Part shown: positions 7,855-15,065 of the stretch, one piece after another | Layout: the number at the start of each line of letters is the position of its first letter | Numbering within the stretch: position 1 is the first letter of the stretch | From: a bacterium | Lineage (GTDB): Bacteria; CG2-30-53-67; CG2-30-70-394 | Assembly: GCA_024278555.1 (NCBI GenBank) | Contig: JAJRSX010000015.1 | Location: forward strand, 1 to 17,145 | DNA length: 17,145 bases | Direction of reading: 5' to 3' | Made by a program: the position numbers and the translations under genes | The notes under the pieces: generated by a model | The model's database searches: none | Told to the model about the DNA's origin: nothing | The model's input: the letters and a program-made list of their open reading frames with translations, nothing else

Positions 7855-8295
7855 ATGGCCGACTTCCTCCACGCCATGCAGATCGCCGCCAGCGGCCTCA
7901 CCGCCCAGCGGGCGCGCATGGAGGCGATCGCCTCCAACCTGGCCAACGCCGAGACCACCCGCACCGCCGCTGGCGGGCCGTACGTGCGCAAGCGGGTGGT
8001 CCTGGAGGCGGCCCCCACCCCGGCAAGCTTCGAACAGCTCCTCAACGGCGCCGAGTCCACCGACCGCCCGGCAGTAGCGGTACGGGCGGTCGAGCCCGAC
8101 CCGCGGCCACCGCGCCTGGTCTATGACCCGGGCCACCCCGACGCCAACCCCGACGGCTTCGTCGCCATGCCCAACGTCAACACCCTGGAGGAGATGACGG
8201 ACATGATGGCCGCCATGCGCACCTACGAGGCAAACGTGAAGGCGGTGCAGGCGACCAAGCACATGGCGCGGGCCGCGTTGGAGATCGGCAAGTGA
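7855..8295 (+). CDS. flgC: Flagellar basal-body rod protein FlgC
   Basis: A 146-residue rod protein. Recognised by the N-terminal rod-family signature (QIAASGLTAQRARMEAIASNLANAET, residues 9-34) and a C-terminal FlgC-type segment (NVNTLEEMTDMMAAMRTYEANVKAVQATKHM), which together form the D0 coiled coil. FlgC polymerises with FlgB and other rod proteins between the MS ring and the hook. ATG 7855 follows the flgB stop by 1 nt, so translation is probably coupled. The gene ends just before the composite intergenic element that separates it from fliE. Confidence 0.97.
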   Translation: MADFLHAMQIAASGLTAQRARMEAIASNLANAETTRTAAGGPYVRKRVVLEAAPTPASFEQLLNGAESTDRPAVAVRAVEPDPRPPRLVYDPGHPDANPDGFVAMPNVNTLEEMTDMMAAMRTYEANVKAVQATKHMARAALEIGK

Positions 8296-8302
8296 ACCGC
8301 CG

Positions 8303-8463
8303 GGAATGGGGGGTGAGGGGTGGGGGATGGGGGAAAGGACGGCCCTCCGGGCCACCCAATATGACGACTCGCCCTCCTCGAATCAGGCGTCGCCGGCCGC
8401 AGGCCGGCACCACTCCCCCACCCCTCACCCCCCATCCCTCACCCCCGCAAGCGTAGCGAGCCC
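8303..8463 (+). repeat. Composite intergenic element, copy A (flgC-fliE)
   Basis: A G-rich arm at 8306-8326 is the perfect 21-bp reverse complement of a C-rich arm at 8415-8435. Between them are the hairpins GGCCC-TCC-GGGCC (8341-8353) and GCCGGCC-GCA-GGCCGGC (8392-8408). The element ends in GCAAGCGTAGCGAGCCC (8447-8463), 3 nt before the fliE start codon. The G arm continues to 8333 and holds four or more runs of at least four G, so it could fold as a G-quadruplex. It lies inside an operon, so it is likely transcribed. Confidence 0.8.
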
Positions 8464-8466
8464 ACC

Positions 8467-8781
8467 ATGGACATCACCGCGATCACCCAGCTCCGAGCCC
8501 TCTCAGGGGTCGAAGGCAAGGGAGGCCACCTGGGCGTCGAGACGCCGCCGGAGGCCAAGGGCGCCTCCTTCGTCGAGCTCCTCAAGGAGTCGATCGGCGA
8601 GGTGAACCACCTCCAGCAGGAGTCCGGCAAGGCGGCAGAGGCGCTGATCACCGGCAAGGGCGGCGAGCTCCACGACGTGATGATCCGGATGAAGGAGTCG
8701 GAGGTCGCCTTCGAGCTGGTCCTGGCGGTGCGCAACAAGGCGATCGAGGCGTACCAGGACGTGATGCGGATGCAGGTGTGA
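8467..8781 (+). CDS. fliE: Flagellar hook-basal body complex protein FliE
   Basis: A 104-residue small basal-body protein of normal FliE length. The conserved FliE core is present: SFVELLKESIGEVNHLQ, then AAEALITGKGGELHDVMIRMKESEVAFELVLAVRNKAIEAYQDVMRMQV at the end. FliE links the FliF MS ring to the FlgB rod and is exported early by the flagellar export gate. ATG 8467 has no recognisable Shine-Dalgarno sequence. It is preceded instead by the GCGTAGCGAGCCC block that also precedes fliH and fliK. A 92-bp C-rich gap separates it from fliF. Confidence 0.97.
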   Translation: MDITAITQLRALSGVEGKGGHLGVETPPEAKGASFVELLKESIGEVNHLQQESGKAAEALITGKGGELHDVMIRMKESEVAFELVLAVRNKAIEAYQDVMRMQV

Positions 8782-8873
8782 CGCACCTTTCGGCCACCGA
8801 CACCACCCCTTTCCCAGCCGCGCGATGACAACCCCACCCCCTCCCCAGCCAATGCCCTGCGCCGCCAACTGAC

Positions 8874-10496
8874 ATGGATGCCATCTTTTCCAGCATCACT
8901 CAGATGATGCGCGACATGCCGCCGGGCAAACGGATCACCCTGATACTGGTCGCCCTCCTGTGTTTCGGCGCCCTCCTCGGGGTGAGCTACTGGGGGAGCC
9001 AGCCCCAGTACCAACTCCTCTACGCCAACCTGGAGCCGAAGGCGGCCTCCGCCGTCCTCGACGAGCTGCGGAGCGAGAAGATCGCCTACCGCCTCGGTGA
9101 GGGGGGCAAGGCGATCTTCGTGCCAGCGGAGCGGGTCTACGACCTGCGTCTCTCCCTCGCCGGCAAGGGGCTCCCCGCCGCCGGCGGCGAGGGGCTGGAG
9201 ATCTTCGACCGCAACGCCATGGGCGCCACCCGCTTCATGCAGGACGTGAACTACCAGCGTGCCCTGCAGTCGGAGCTGGTCCGCTCGATCACCCAGATCC
9301 ACGGGGTGCGCGGCGCCCGCATCCACATCGTCACGCCGAAGGAGTCACTGTTCGTCGAGGATCGCCAGCAGGCGCGCGCCTCGGTCATCCTCAATGTCGA
9401 CCCGGGTGAGCGGCTGAAGGGGCAGCAGGTGAAGGCGATCGCCCACCTGGTCGCCGGCGCGGTGAAGGGGTTGGACGCCGCGCGGGTGGCGATCATCGAC
9501 TCAAACGGCGCCATCTTGCAGGGCGGCGAAGCCAAGGACGACTCCCCGACCGCCCTCACCGGGGACGAGATGAACCACCAGTTCACCCTGGAGAAGGAGC
9601 GCAAGGAGCGGATCGAGGCAATCCTCGGGCGGGTGGTGGGAGCGGACCACGTCATCGCCCGGGTGACCGCCTACCTCGACTTCGAGCACAGCGAATCGAC
9701 CTCCGAGGTCTTCGATCCCGACGCCACCGCGATCCGCTCCCAGCACACCCACGCCCGGACGAGCGGCCAGACCGCTGTCGCGCCGGGCGGGGTGGCGGGG
9801 GTGGACGCCAACCTCCCGGGCCGCGCCGCCGCCCCCACCGCGACCGCCCTCCCGGCAGGCAACAACGACCGCGACGAGACGGTGAACTACGAGGTCACCA
9901 AAACGGTCACCCGCACCATCTCGCCGGTCGGCCAGATCCGGCGGCTCACCGCGGCGGTCCTGGTGGACGGCACCTACAAGGAGGTCAAGGACAAGGACGG
10001 CAAGGTGACCCGGGAGTTCGTGCCGCGCACCCCCCAGGAGATCGCCCACTTCACCGCCCTGGTAAAGAGCGCGGTGGGCTTCAACGCCGACCGCGGCGAC
10101 CAGGTGGAGGTGGTCTCCATGCCTTTCACCGACAACGAGGTGAGCGTACCGGTGGAACCGGCACCCACGTGGCAGCGGTACCTCCCGCTGATCCTCGCAG
10201 TCGGCCGCTACGTGGCGGTGGTCGTCTTCTTCATCCTCTTCTTCCTCCTCTTCGTGCGCCCGCTCATGCGCCAGCTCCAAGAGGCCCAGGCGCAACAACG
10301 ACGCGCCCTGGAGCTGGAGGCGCAGCAGCAACAGCTTGCAATGGGCGGCCCCGACGCCCCCCTCGCGCTCACCAACCAGCAGGGCGAGGAGGAGCTGGCA
10401 CCCCAAGATCGCGTCGGCCGGGTCATCCAGAACGACACCTCGCGCGGCGTCCAGGTGATGCGTGGCTGGCTGCGTGAGGCGGAGGAGTCGGCGTGA
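8874..10496 (+). CDS. fliF: Flagellar MS-ring protein FliF
   Basis: A 540-residue inner-membrane protein that forms the MS ring. Two membrane helices are visible, at about 21-40 (ITLILVALLCFGALLGVSYW) and 439-462 (LILAVGRYVAVVVFFILFFLLF). Between them is the periplasmic region with YscJ/FliF-type motifs (QLLYANLEPKAASAVLDEL; ALQSELVRSITQIHGVRGARIHI). The cytoplasmic tail ends in a segment (RVGRVIQNDTSRGVQVMRGWLREAEES) of the type that binds FliG. ATG 8874 gives the expected start, but no Shine-Dalgarno sequence precedes it. The stop overlaps the fliG GTG start (GTGA), which fits stoichiometric production of FliF and FliG. Confidence 0.97.
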   Translation: MDAIFSSITQMMRDMPPGKRITLILVALLCFGALLGVSYWGSQPQYQLLYANLEPKAASAVLDELRSEKIAYRLGEGGKAIFVPAERVYDLRLSLAGKGLPAAGGEGLEIFDRNAMGATRFMQDVNYQRALQSELVRSITQIHGVRGARIHIVTPKESLFVEDRQQARASVILNVDPGERLKGQQVKAIAHLVAGAVKGLDAARVAIIDSNGAILQGGEAKDDSPTALTGDEMNHQFTLEKERKERIEAILGRVVGADHVIARVTAYLDFEHSESTSEVFDPDATAIRSQHTHARTSGQTAVAPGGVAGVDANLPGRAAAPTATALPAGNNDRDETVNYEVTKTVTRTISPVGQIRRLTAAVLVDGTYKEVKDKDGKVTREFVPRTPQEIAHFTALVKSAVGFNADRGDQVEVVSMPFTDNEVSVPVEPAPTWQRYLPLILAVGRYVAVVVFFILFFLLFVRPLMRQLQEAQAQQRRALELEAQQQQLAMGGPDAPLALTNQQGEEELAPQDRVGRVIQNDTSRGVQVMRGWLREAEESA

Positions 10497-11494
10497 CCAT
10501 CGAGGAGCTCACCGGCCCGGAAAAGGTCGCCATCCTCCTCCTGACCCTCGGAGAGGATGCGACCACCCGTGCCTTCCAGGAGATGCGCGACCACGAGGTA
10601 CAGAAGGTCGCGGCGATGATGATCAAGCACCAGAAGATCCCACGGGAGATCTCCGAGCAGGTGGTCGAAGAGTTCGGCGAGCGGCTGGAGACCGGCCAGG
10701 CGATCTTCCACACCGGCGCCAATTACGTCAGCAAGCTGGTCACCGAAGCCGTGGGGGTCGACCGCGCCGCGATCATCAACAAGCTCTTCGAAGAGGAGGA
10801 GGAGAAGATCCGCTTCGGGGCGCTGCTCAACCTCAAGCCACCGGTGATCGCCCGCCTGATCCGTAACGAACACCCCCAGACCCTCGCCCTGATCCTCGGC
10901 CACCTGCCCTCCCCCCTCTCCGGGCAGGTCCTCAAGGAGCTCCCCGCCGCGGTCCAGGGAGATGTGGTCTACCGCCTCGCCATCCTGGAGAAGCCCGACC
11001 CCTCGATCCTCGACGACGTCGAAGACGAGATCAACCGGGCGGTACGGGGCGCCACCTCGCTCTCCATCGACACCCTCGGCGGCGCCGACGTGGCCTCGTC
11101 GGTCCTGCAGAGCGCCAGCAAGGACGTGAGCGCGCGGGTGATCGAGGAGCTCAGTGGCGCAGATGAGGACCTCGCCACCCGGATCAACGACCTCCTCTTC
11201 ACCTTCGAGGACCTCACCCGACTCGATCGCGACGCCATCCAGGGTGTCCTCCGCGAGGTCAAGACCGACGACCTGGTGATCGCCCTCAAGGGGGCAAGCG
11301 AGGAGGTGCGCGAGGTGATCTTCAGCAACCTCTCCTCCCGCGCCGCGGAGATGCTCGCCGACGACCTGGAGAACATGCCGCCGGTGCGCGTCCAGGACGT
11401 GGAAGAGATGCAAAAGACGATCGTCACCGTCGTCCGCCGCCTGGAAAAGGACGGAAAGATCAGCCTCGGCGGCGACGACGCGCAGATGGTTTGA
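10493..11494 (+). CDS. fliG: Flagellar motor switch protein FliG
   Basis: A 333-residue rotor protein of normal length that binds FliF through its N-domain and transmits stator torque through its C-domain. The N-terminal signature (LTGPEKVAILLLTLGEDATTRAFQEM), the EHPQT motif (126-130) of the middle domain and the C-terminal domain with charged torque-helix residues (DLTRLDRDAIQGVLREVKTDDLVIALKG) are all visible. It starts with GTG at 10493, overlapping the fliF stop, with GGAGGAG (10481-10487) as a good ribosome-binding site 5 nt upstream. It is followed by a 243-bp gap holding copy B of the composite element. Confidence 0.97.
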   Translation: MTIEELTGPEKVAILLLTLGEDATTRAFQEMRDHEVQKVAAMMIKHQKIPREISEQVVEEFGERLETGQAIFHTGANYVSKLVTEAVGVDRAAIINKLFEEEEEKIRFGALLNLKPPVIARLIRNEHPQTLALILGHLPSPLSGQVLKELPAAVQGDVVYRLAILEKPDPSILDDVEDEINRAVRGATSLSIDTLGGADVASSVLQSASKDVSARVIEELSGADEDLATRINDLLFTFEDLTRLDRDAIQGVLREVKTDDLVIALKGASEEVREVIFSNLSSRAAEMLADDLENMPPVRVQDVEEMQKTIVTVVRRLEKDGKISLGGDDAQMV

Positions 11495-11560
11495 GGTAGC
11501 ACCGCACCGACGGTAGTGAACCCAATGATGGAGGCGAGGACAAAGATGGATCTGGAACGA

Positions 11561-11735
11561 GAGAGGGGAAGGGGGGTGAGGAATCGGGGGTGGGGGCGGG
11601 TGCCGGCCTGCGGCCGGCGGATCCACCTCTTCGGCCACAAAACCACCCACCCACGAAAACTGGCCCGAATGGCCGACCGCTCCTCACCCCTCACCCCTTA
11701 CCCCTCACCCCCTACCCCGCGAGCGTAGCGAGCCC
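11561..11735 (+). repeat. Composite intergenic element, copy B (fliG-fliH)
   Basis: G-rich arm (11561-11600), hairpin GCCGGCC-TGC-GGCCGGC (11602-11618), a central region, then a C-rich arm (11691-11718) made of repeated CTCACCCC-like units, then GCGAGCGTAGCGAGCCC (11719-11735), which ends 2 nt before fliH ATG. The first 60 bases closely match copy D after flgD. The 66 bases between fliG and the G arm show nothing recognisable. Confidence 0.8.
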
Positions 11736-11737
11736 CC

Positions 11738-12412
11738 ATGTCCTTTAGCCCTGACTTCGATCTCCAAACGATCACCGCGTTCGAGGCGGACGCGGCGTCG
11801 TTGGGCGCCACCTTTACCCCGACGATGGCCAGACCGCGCGCCGGCGGCATCACCCCGCCGCCCCCGGTGCCGGAGGTCGACCTCGACGCCGAGCAGCGGC
11901 GCGCCTTCGAAGAGGGGTTCACCCAGGGCGAGCGCGCCGGCCTGGAGGTGGGAAGGGAGAAGGCGACCTCCTACCTCGCGGCGCTGGCCGATGCCCTGGA
12001 GGGGGCGTGCACGGTGCGGGCTCAGATCCAGCACCAGGCCCACGAGGAGATCACCCTCCTGGCGGTGGCGATCGCCGAGCGGATCGTCCGCCGCACCCTC
12101 GCCCTCGACCGGCCGCTGTTCATCGAACGGTTGCAGACGTTGATCGCCGAGCTCGACGACCCCACCACCGTCACCCTGCGGCTGCACCCCCTCGACCTCG
12201 CCTACATCGAGCAGCACGAGGCGGAGTGGCGACCGCGCCTCACCCGCGTTGACCACCTCAACCTCGAAGAGAGCCGGGAGGTGCAGCAGGGCGATATCTG
12301 TGTTGAGACCCCGACGGTATCGGTGGACGCGCGCATCGCCACCCTCCTGGACACCATCGGCGCCCGCCTCACCGAGGTGGTCGCCGAGACCCTGCCGGAG
12401 GCGACCTCATGA
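11738..12412 (+). CDS. fliH: Flagellar export ATPase regulator FliH
   Basis: A 224-residue protein matching FliH/SctL in length and layout. It has a Pro-rich N-terminal region (about 29-48), a glycine-spaced helix (EEGFTQGERAGLEVGREKA, 58-76) of the GxxxG type seen in FliH, and a C-terminal V-ATPase-E-like domain (ITLLAVAIAERIVRRTLALD; VTLRLHPLDLAYI; GDICVETPTVSVDARI). FliH dimers bind FliI and tether it to the C-ring and export gate in the cytoplasm. ATG 11738 has no Shine-Dalgarno sequence but carries the shared pre-start block. The stop overlaps the fliI ATG (ATGA). Confidence 0.94.
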   Translation: MSFSPDFDLQTITAFEADAASLGATFTPTMARPRAGGITPPPPVPEVDLDAEQRRAFEEGFTQGERAGLEVGREKATSYLAALADALEGACTVRAQIQHQAHEEITLLAVAIAERIVRRTLALDRPLFIERLQTLIAELDDPTTVTLRLHPLDLAYIEQHEAEWRPRLTRVDHLNLEESREVQQGDICVETPTVSVDARIATLLDTIGARLTEVVAETLPEATS

Positions 12413-13767
12413 CCGCCCCCACCCTCACCCCGGTGGCGCCGTTCGTGGCCGCGCCGCTCATCGACCGGCTGCCGCGACCGACCCCCAAGATCGACGGCAA
12501 GGTGGCGCGGATGGTCGGAGTGGTAATCGAGGCCTACGGCCGCGGCTCCTCCGTCGGCGGCATGTGCGACATCTTCACCCGCGATGAGAGCCGCGCGGTG
12601 GCCGCCGAGGTGGTCGGCTTCAAGGAGGACCGGGTTCTCCTCATGCCCCTGGGAGAGCTGCGCGGCATCGGCCCGGGGAGCCGCGTCGTCGCCCGCTCGC
12701 CGCAGGCGGGGGTGAACGTCGGCAGCGCCCTGCTCGGCCGCGTTGTCGACGGCCTCGGCCGCCCGGCCGACAACCTGGGCGCGATCGCCACCGACACCAC
12801 CTACCCCCTCTACGCCTCGCCCCCGGACGCCCTCACCCGCACCCCAATCGCAGAGCCCCTGGACCTCGGGGTGCGGGCGATCAACGGCCTGCTCACCGTC
12901 GGCCGCGGCCAGCGCCTCGGCGTCTTCGCCGGCTCCGGGGTCGGCAAGTCGACCCTCCTGGGGATGATGGCGCGCCACACCCGCGCCGACGTCAACGTCA
13001 TCGCCCTCATCGGCGAGCGTGGCCGCGAGGTACGCGAGTTCATCGAACGGGACCTCGGCCCAAAGGGGCTCGCCCACTCGGTGGTGGTGGTCGCCACCTC
13101 CGACCGCTCGCCCCTGGAGCGCACCCGCGGCGCCTTCATCGCCACCGCCATTGCCGAGTACTTCCGCGACCAGGGCGCCGACGTCCTGTTGATGATGGAC
13201 TCGGTGACCCGCTTCGCCACCGCCCAGCGGGAGATCGGCCTGGCGATCGGCGAGCCGCCGACCACCCGCGGCTTCCCGCCGTCGGTCTTCGGCCTCATGC
13301 CGAAGCTCACCGAACGGGCCGGCACCTGCGCCGGCGCCGGCACCATCACCGGCCTCTACACCGTGCTGGTGGAGGGCGACGACATGAACGAGCCGATCGC
13401 CGACCACATGCGCGGCATCCTCGACGGCCACATCGTCTTGTCGCGCGCCCTGGCGCAACGCCACCACTTCCCGGCGATCGACGTCCCCGCCTCGGTCTCC
13501 CGTCTGGTGGGCAACCTCACCGGCGAGGCACACCGGCGGCGGATCGCCGACGCCGTCGCCACCCTCACCGATTACCAGCGCGCCGAGGACCTCATCAACA
13601 TCGGCGCCTACACACGCGGCAACAACCCGCGCGTCGACCGGGCGATCGACCGCATCGAGCCTTTGCGAAGCTACCTCCGCCAGGGGGTCGACGAACCATG
13701 CCGCCTCACCGAGGCCGCCGATCAGCTCGCCCGCATCTTTCCCGAGACCCACGAGGAGACTGGATGA
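12409..13767 (+). CDS. fliI: Flagellum-specific export ATPase FliI
   Basis: A 452-residue F1-beta-like ATPase that powers unfolding and release of export substrates at the flagellar type III apparatus. Walker A is GSGVGKST (175-182), Walker B is VLLMMDS with the Asp at 264, and the family signature (FPPSVFGLMPKLTERAG) is present. The N-terminal beta-barrel (KIDGKVARMVGVVIEAYG) and the C-terminal helical region are also present. The start overlaps the fliH stop and the stop overlaps the fliJ start, both as ATGA, so the three export-ATPase genes are translationally coupled. Nothing unusual was seen. Confidence 0.97.
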   Translation: MTAPTLTPVAPFVAAPLIDRLPRPTPKIDGKVARMVGVVIEAYGRGSSVGGMCDIFTRDESRAVAAEVVGFKEDRVLLMPLGELRGIGPGSRVVARSPQAGVNVGSALLGRVVDGLGRPADNLGAIATDTTYPLYASPPDALTRTPIAEPLDLGVRAINGLLTVGRGQRLGVFAGSGVGKSTLLGMMARHTRADVNVIALIGERGREVREFIERDLGPKGLAHSVVVVATSDRSPLERTRGAFIATAIAEYFRDQGADVLLMMDSVTRFATAQREIGLAIGEPPTTRGFPPSVFGLMPKLTERAGTCAGAGTITGLYTVLVEGDDMNEPIADHMRGILDGHIVLSRALAQRHHFPAIDVPASVSRLVGNLTGEAHRRRIADAVATLTDYQRAEDLINIGAYTRGNNPRVDRAIDRIEPLRSYLRQGVDEPCRLTEAADQLARIFPETHEETG

Positions 13768-14195
13768 AACGGTTCGACTTTCGCCTGCAGACCCTGCTCA
13801 ACCACCGCGCCCGCAAGGAGGAGGAGCACGGCGCCGTGCTTGCCCACCTGCGCGGCGAGCTGGCGAAGGTCAAGCAAACCATCACCGCCCTCGACGCGGA
13901 GGTCCGGTCCACCAGCGAGCGCCAACACCGGGACATGGCCGCCGGCGACCTCCACGGTGCCCGCCTCGCCCAGGACTACCTGCACGCCCTGGCGGTGCGC
14001 CGTGAAGAGCAGGTGGCGCGCCACGAGGGGCTCACCGAGGCGATCGCCACCGCTCGGGCCGACTACCTCATCGCCCGTCGCGACCACCTCGCGGTGGAGA
14101 CCCTGCGCCAGCGCGATTGGACCGCGCACCGCGCCGACCTCCTCCACGAAGAGCAACAGGAGATGGACGAGATCGCCGGGAGACGCCATGGCTGA
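13764..14195 (+). CDS. fliJ: Flagellar export chaperone FliJ
   Basis: A 143-residue, almost wholly alpha-helical and charged protein, as expected for FliJ, the antiparallel coiled-coil stalk in the centre of the FliI hexamer. It begins with the FliJ-type segment FDFRLQTLLNHRARKEEE and ends in a helix rich in Glu/Arg (RQRDWTAHRADLLHEEQQEMDEI). ACGAGGAGA ahead of ATG 13764 serves as a ribosome-binding site within the end of fliI. Identification rests on the N-terminal motif, coiled-coil character, length and gene order, because FliJ is poorly conserved in sequence. Confidence 0.92.
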   Translation: MKRFDFRLQTLLNHRARKEEEHGAVLAHLRGELAKVKQTITALDAEVRSTSERQHRDMAAGDLHGARLAQDYLHALAVRREEQVARHEGLTEAIATARADYLIARRDHLAVETLRQRDWTAHRADLLHEEQQEMDEIAGRRHG

Positions 14196-14238
14196 CCCCA
14201 ACCGGCGGCCACACAGGATTCGACAAAGAGGGGTAGCG

Positions 14239-14844
14239 ATGCAGAGACCCAGCGCACGACCGAACAGGACCCGAAGGCGGCCGGCAGGCACGGTGGTCGC
14301 CGCCCTCACCCTCCTGACGGCGATCGCCCTAACCGCGGCGGTCGCCCCCGCGGGGGAGCCACCGACCGCCGCGCCGGCGGCCGCCGACCTGCCGCAGGTC
14401 GACCCGAAGGAGGTGGCCCTGGCCCGCGGCGAGCAGCCCCCCCACCTGCCGACGGAGGAGGTCTTCTCCCTGGAGCAGCGCCGCCAACGGCTGGATACGC
14501 GGGAGCAGGCGGTGGCCGACCGCGAGCGGCAGCTCGCCACCCTGCGCGACGCCCTCGACAAGCGCCTCGACCGGCTCACCACCCTTCAGCGGCAGATGGA
14601 CGACTACCTCAACCGCTTCAAGAAGCAGGAAGAGACCAACCTCGCCCAGCTCGTCAAGGTGGTCCAGTCGATGCGCGCCGACGCCGCCGCCGCGTCGCTC
14701 AGCCGGATGGACGAGCGCCTCGCCACCCTCGTCCTGTCACGGATGAACGAGAAGAAGGCGGCAAAAATCATGAACGTGCTGCCCGCCTCCAAGGCAGTGC
14801 TCCTCGCCAGCCGCATGGGCGAGGCGGAGGGATGGGAGAAGTGA
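14239..14844 (+). CDS. MotE/MgtE_N-like membrane-anchored coiled-coil protein
   Basis: A 201-residue protein with an Arg-rich N-terminus, one hydrophobic signal or anchor segment (about 16-35, GTVVAALTLLTAIALTAAVA), a coiled coil (about 75-132) and a C-terminal helical domain (about 133-199, LVKVVQSMRADAAAASLSRMDERLATLVLSRMNEKKAAKIMNVL). That last pattern matches the MgtE N-domain/MotE family. MotE in Sinorhizobium is a periplasmic chaperone for a motor protein, and proteins of this type follow fliJ in many flagellar operons, so a stator- or export-related role is likely. ATG 14239 has AGAGGGG 5 nt upstream. ATG 14188, overlapping the fliJ end, would add 17 residues and cannot be excluded. 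Confidence 0.82.
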   Translation: MQRPSARPNRTRRRPAGTVVAALTLLTAIALTAAVAPAGEPPTAAPAAADLPQVDPKEVALARGEQPPHLPTEEVFSLEQRRQRLDTREQAVADRERQLATLRDALDKRLDRLTTLQRQMDDYLNRFKKQEETNLAQLVKVVQSMRADAAAASLSRMDERLATLVLSRMNEKKAAKIMNVLPASKAVLLASRMGEAEGWEK

Positions 14845-14896
14845 GCGGGATATGGCGACCGACACAAGAGCCGCGACCGGCCAAATCTCCACCGAC

Positions 14897-15063
14897 GAAG
14901 GGGGGGTAGGGGCGAGCTGCCGCTCGCGACCCGCACCGCAGGCGCGGCCGGCCCCCGAATCTCCCGATGCGGCCTGAATCGCCGGCAGGAGCCGGCCCCA
15001 ACCCCCAACCCCCATCCCCCTTCACCGAAGCCCGGGACCGAAGACCCCAAGCAAAGCGAGCCC
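14897..15063 (+). repeat. Composite intergenic element, copy C (MotE-like gene-fliK)
   Basis: A short G-rich arm (14897-14912), the hairpin GCGAGC-TGCC-GCTCGC (14912-14927), the hairpin GCCGGC-AGGA-GCCGGC (14981-14996) and a C-rich arm (14996-15023) partly complementary to the G arm. It ends in AAGCAAAGCGAGCCC (15049-15063), 2 nt before fliK ATG. It is the most divergent of the complete copies. The 52 bases between the MotE-like stop and the G arm show nothing recognisable. Confidence 0.65.
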
Positions 15064-15065
15064 CC

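Noticed and set aside
3552-8060. Long minus-strand open frames opposite the regulator, TPR and flgB/flgC genes
   Set aside because: Same GC effect. The opposite strand encodes intact recognised families with promoters and ribosome-binding sites.
8782-8873. C-rich gap between fliE and fliF as another copy of the composite element
   Set aside because: It lacks the G-rich arm, the GCCGGC hairpin and the AGCGAGCCC block; only C-rich composition is shared.
14967-15065. ATG at 14967 as start of FliK
   Set aside because: It would translate the hairpin and C-rich arm of the intergenic element. ATG 15066 follows the block that also precedes fliE and fliH.
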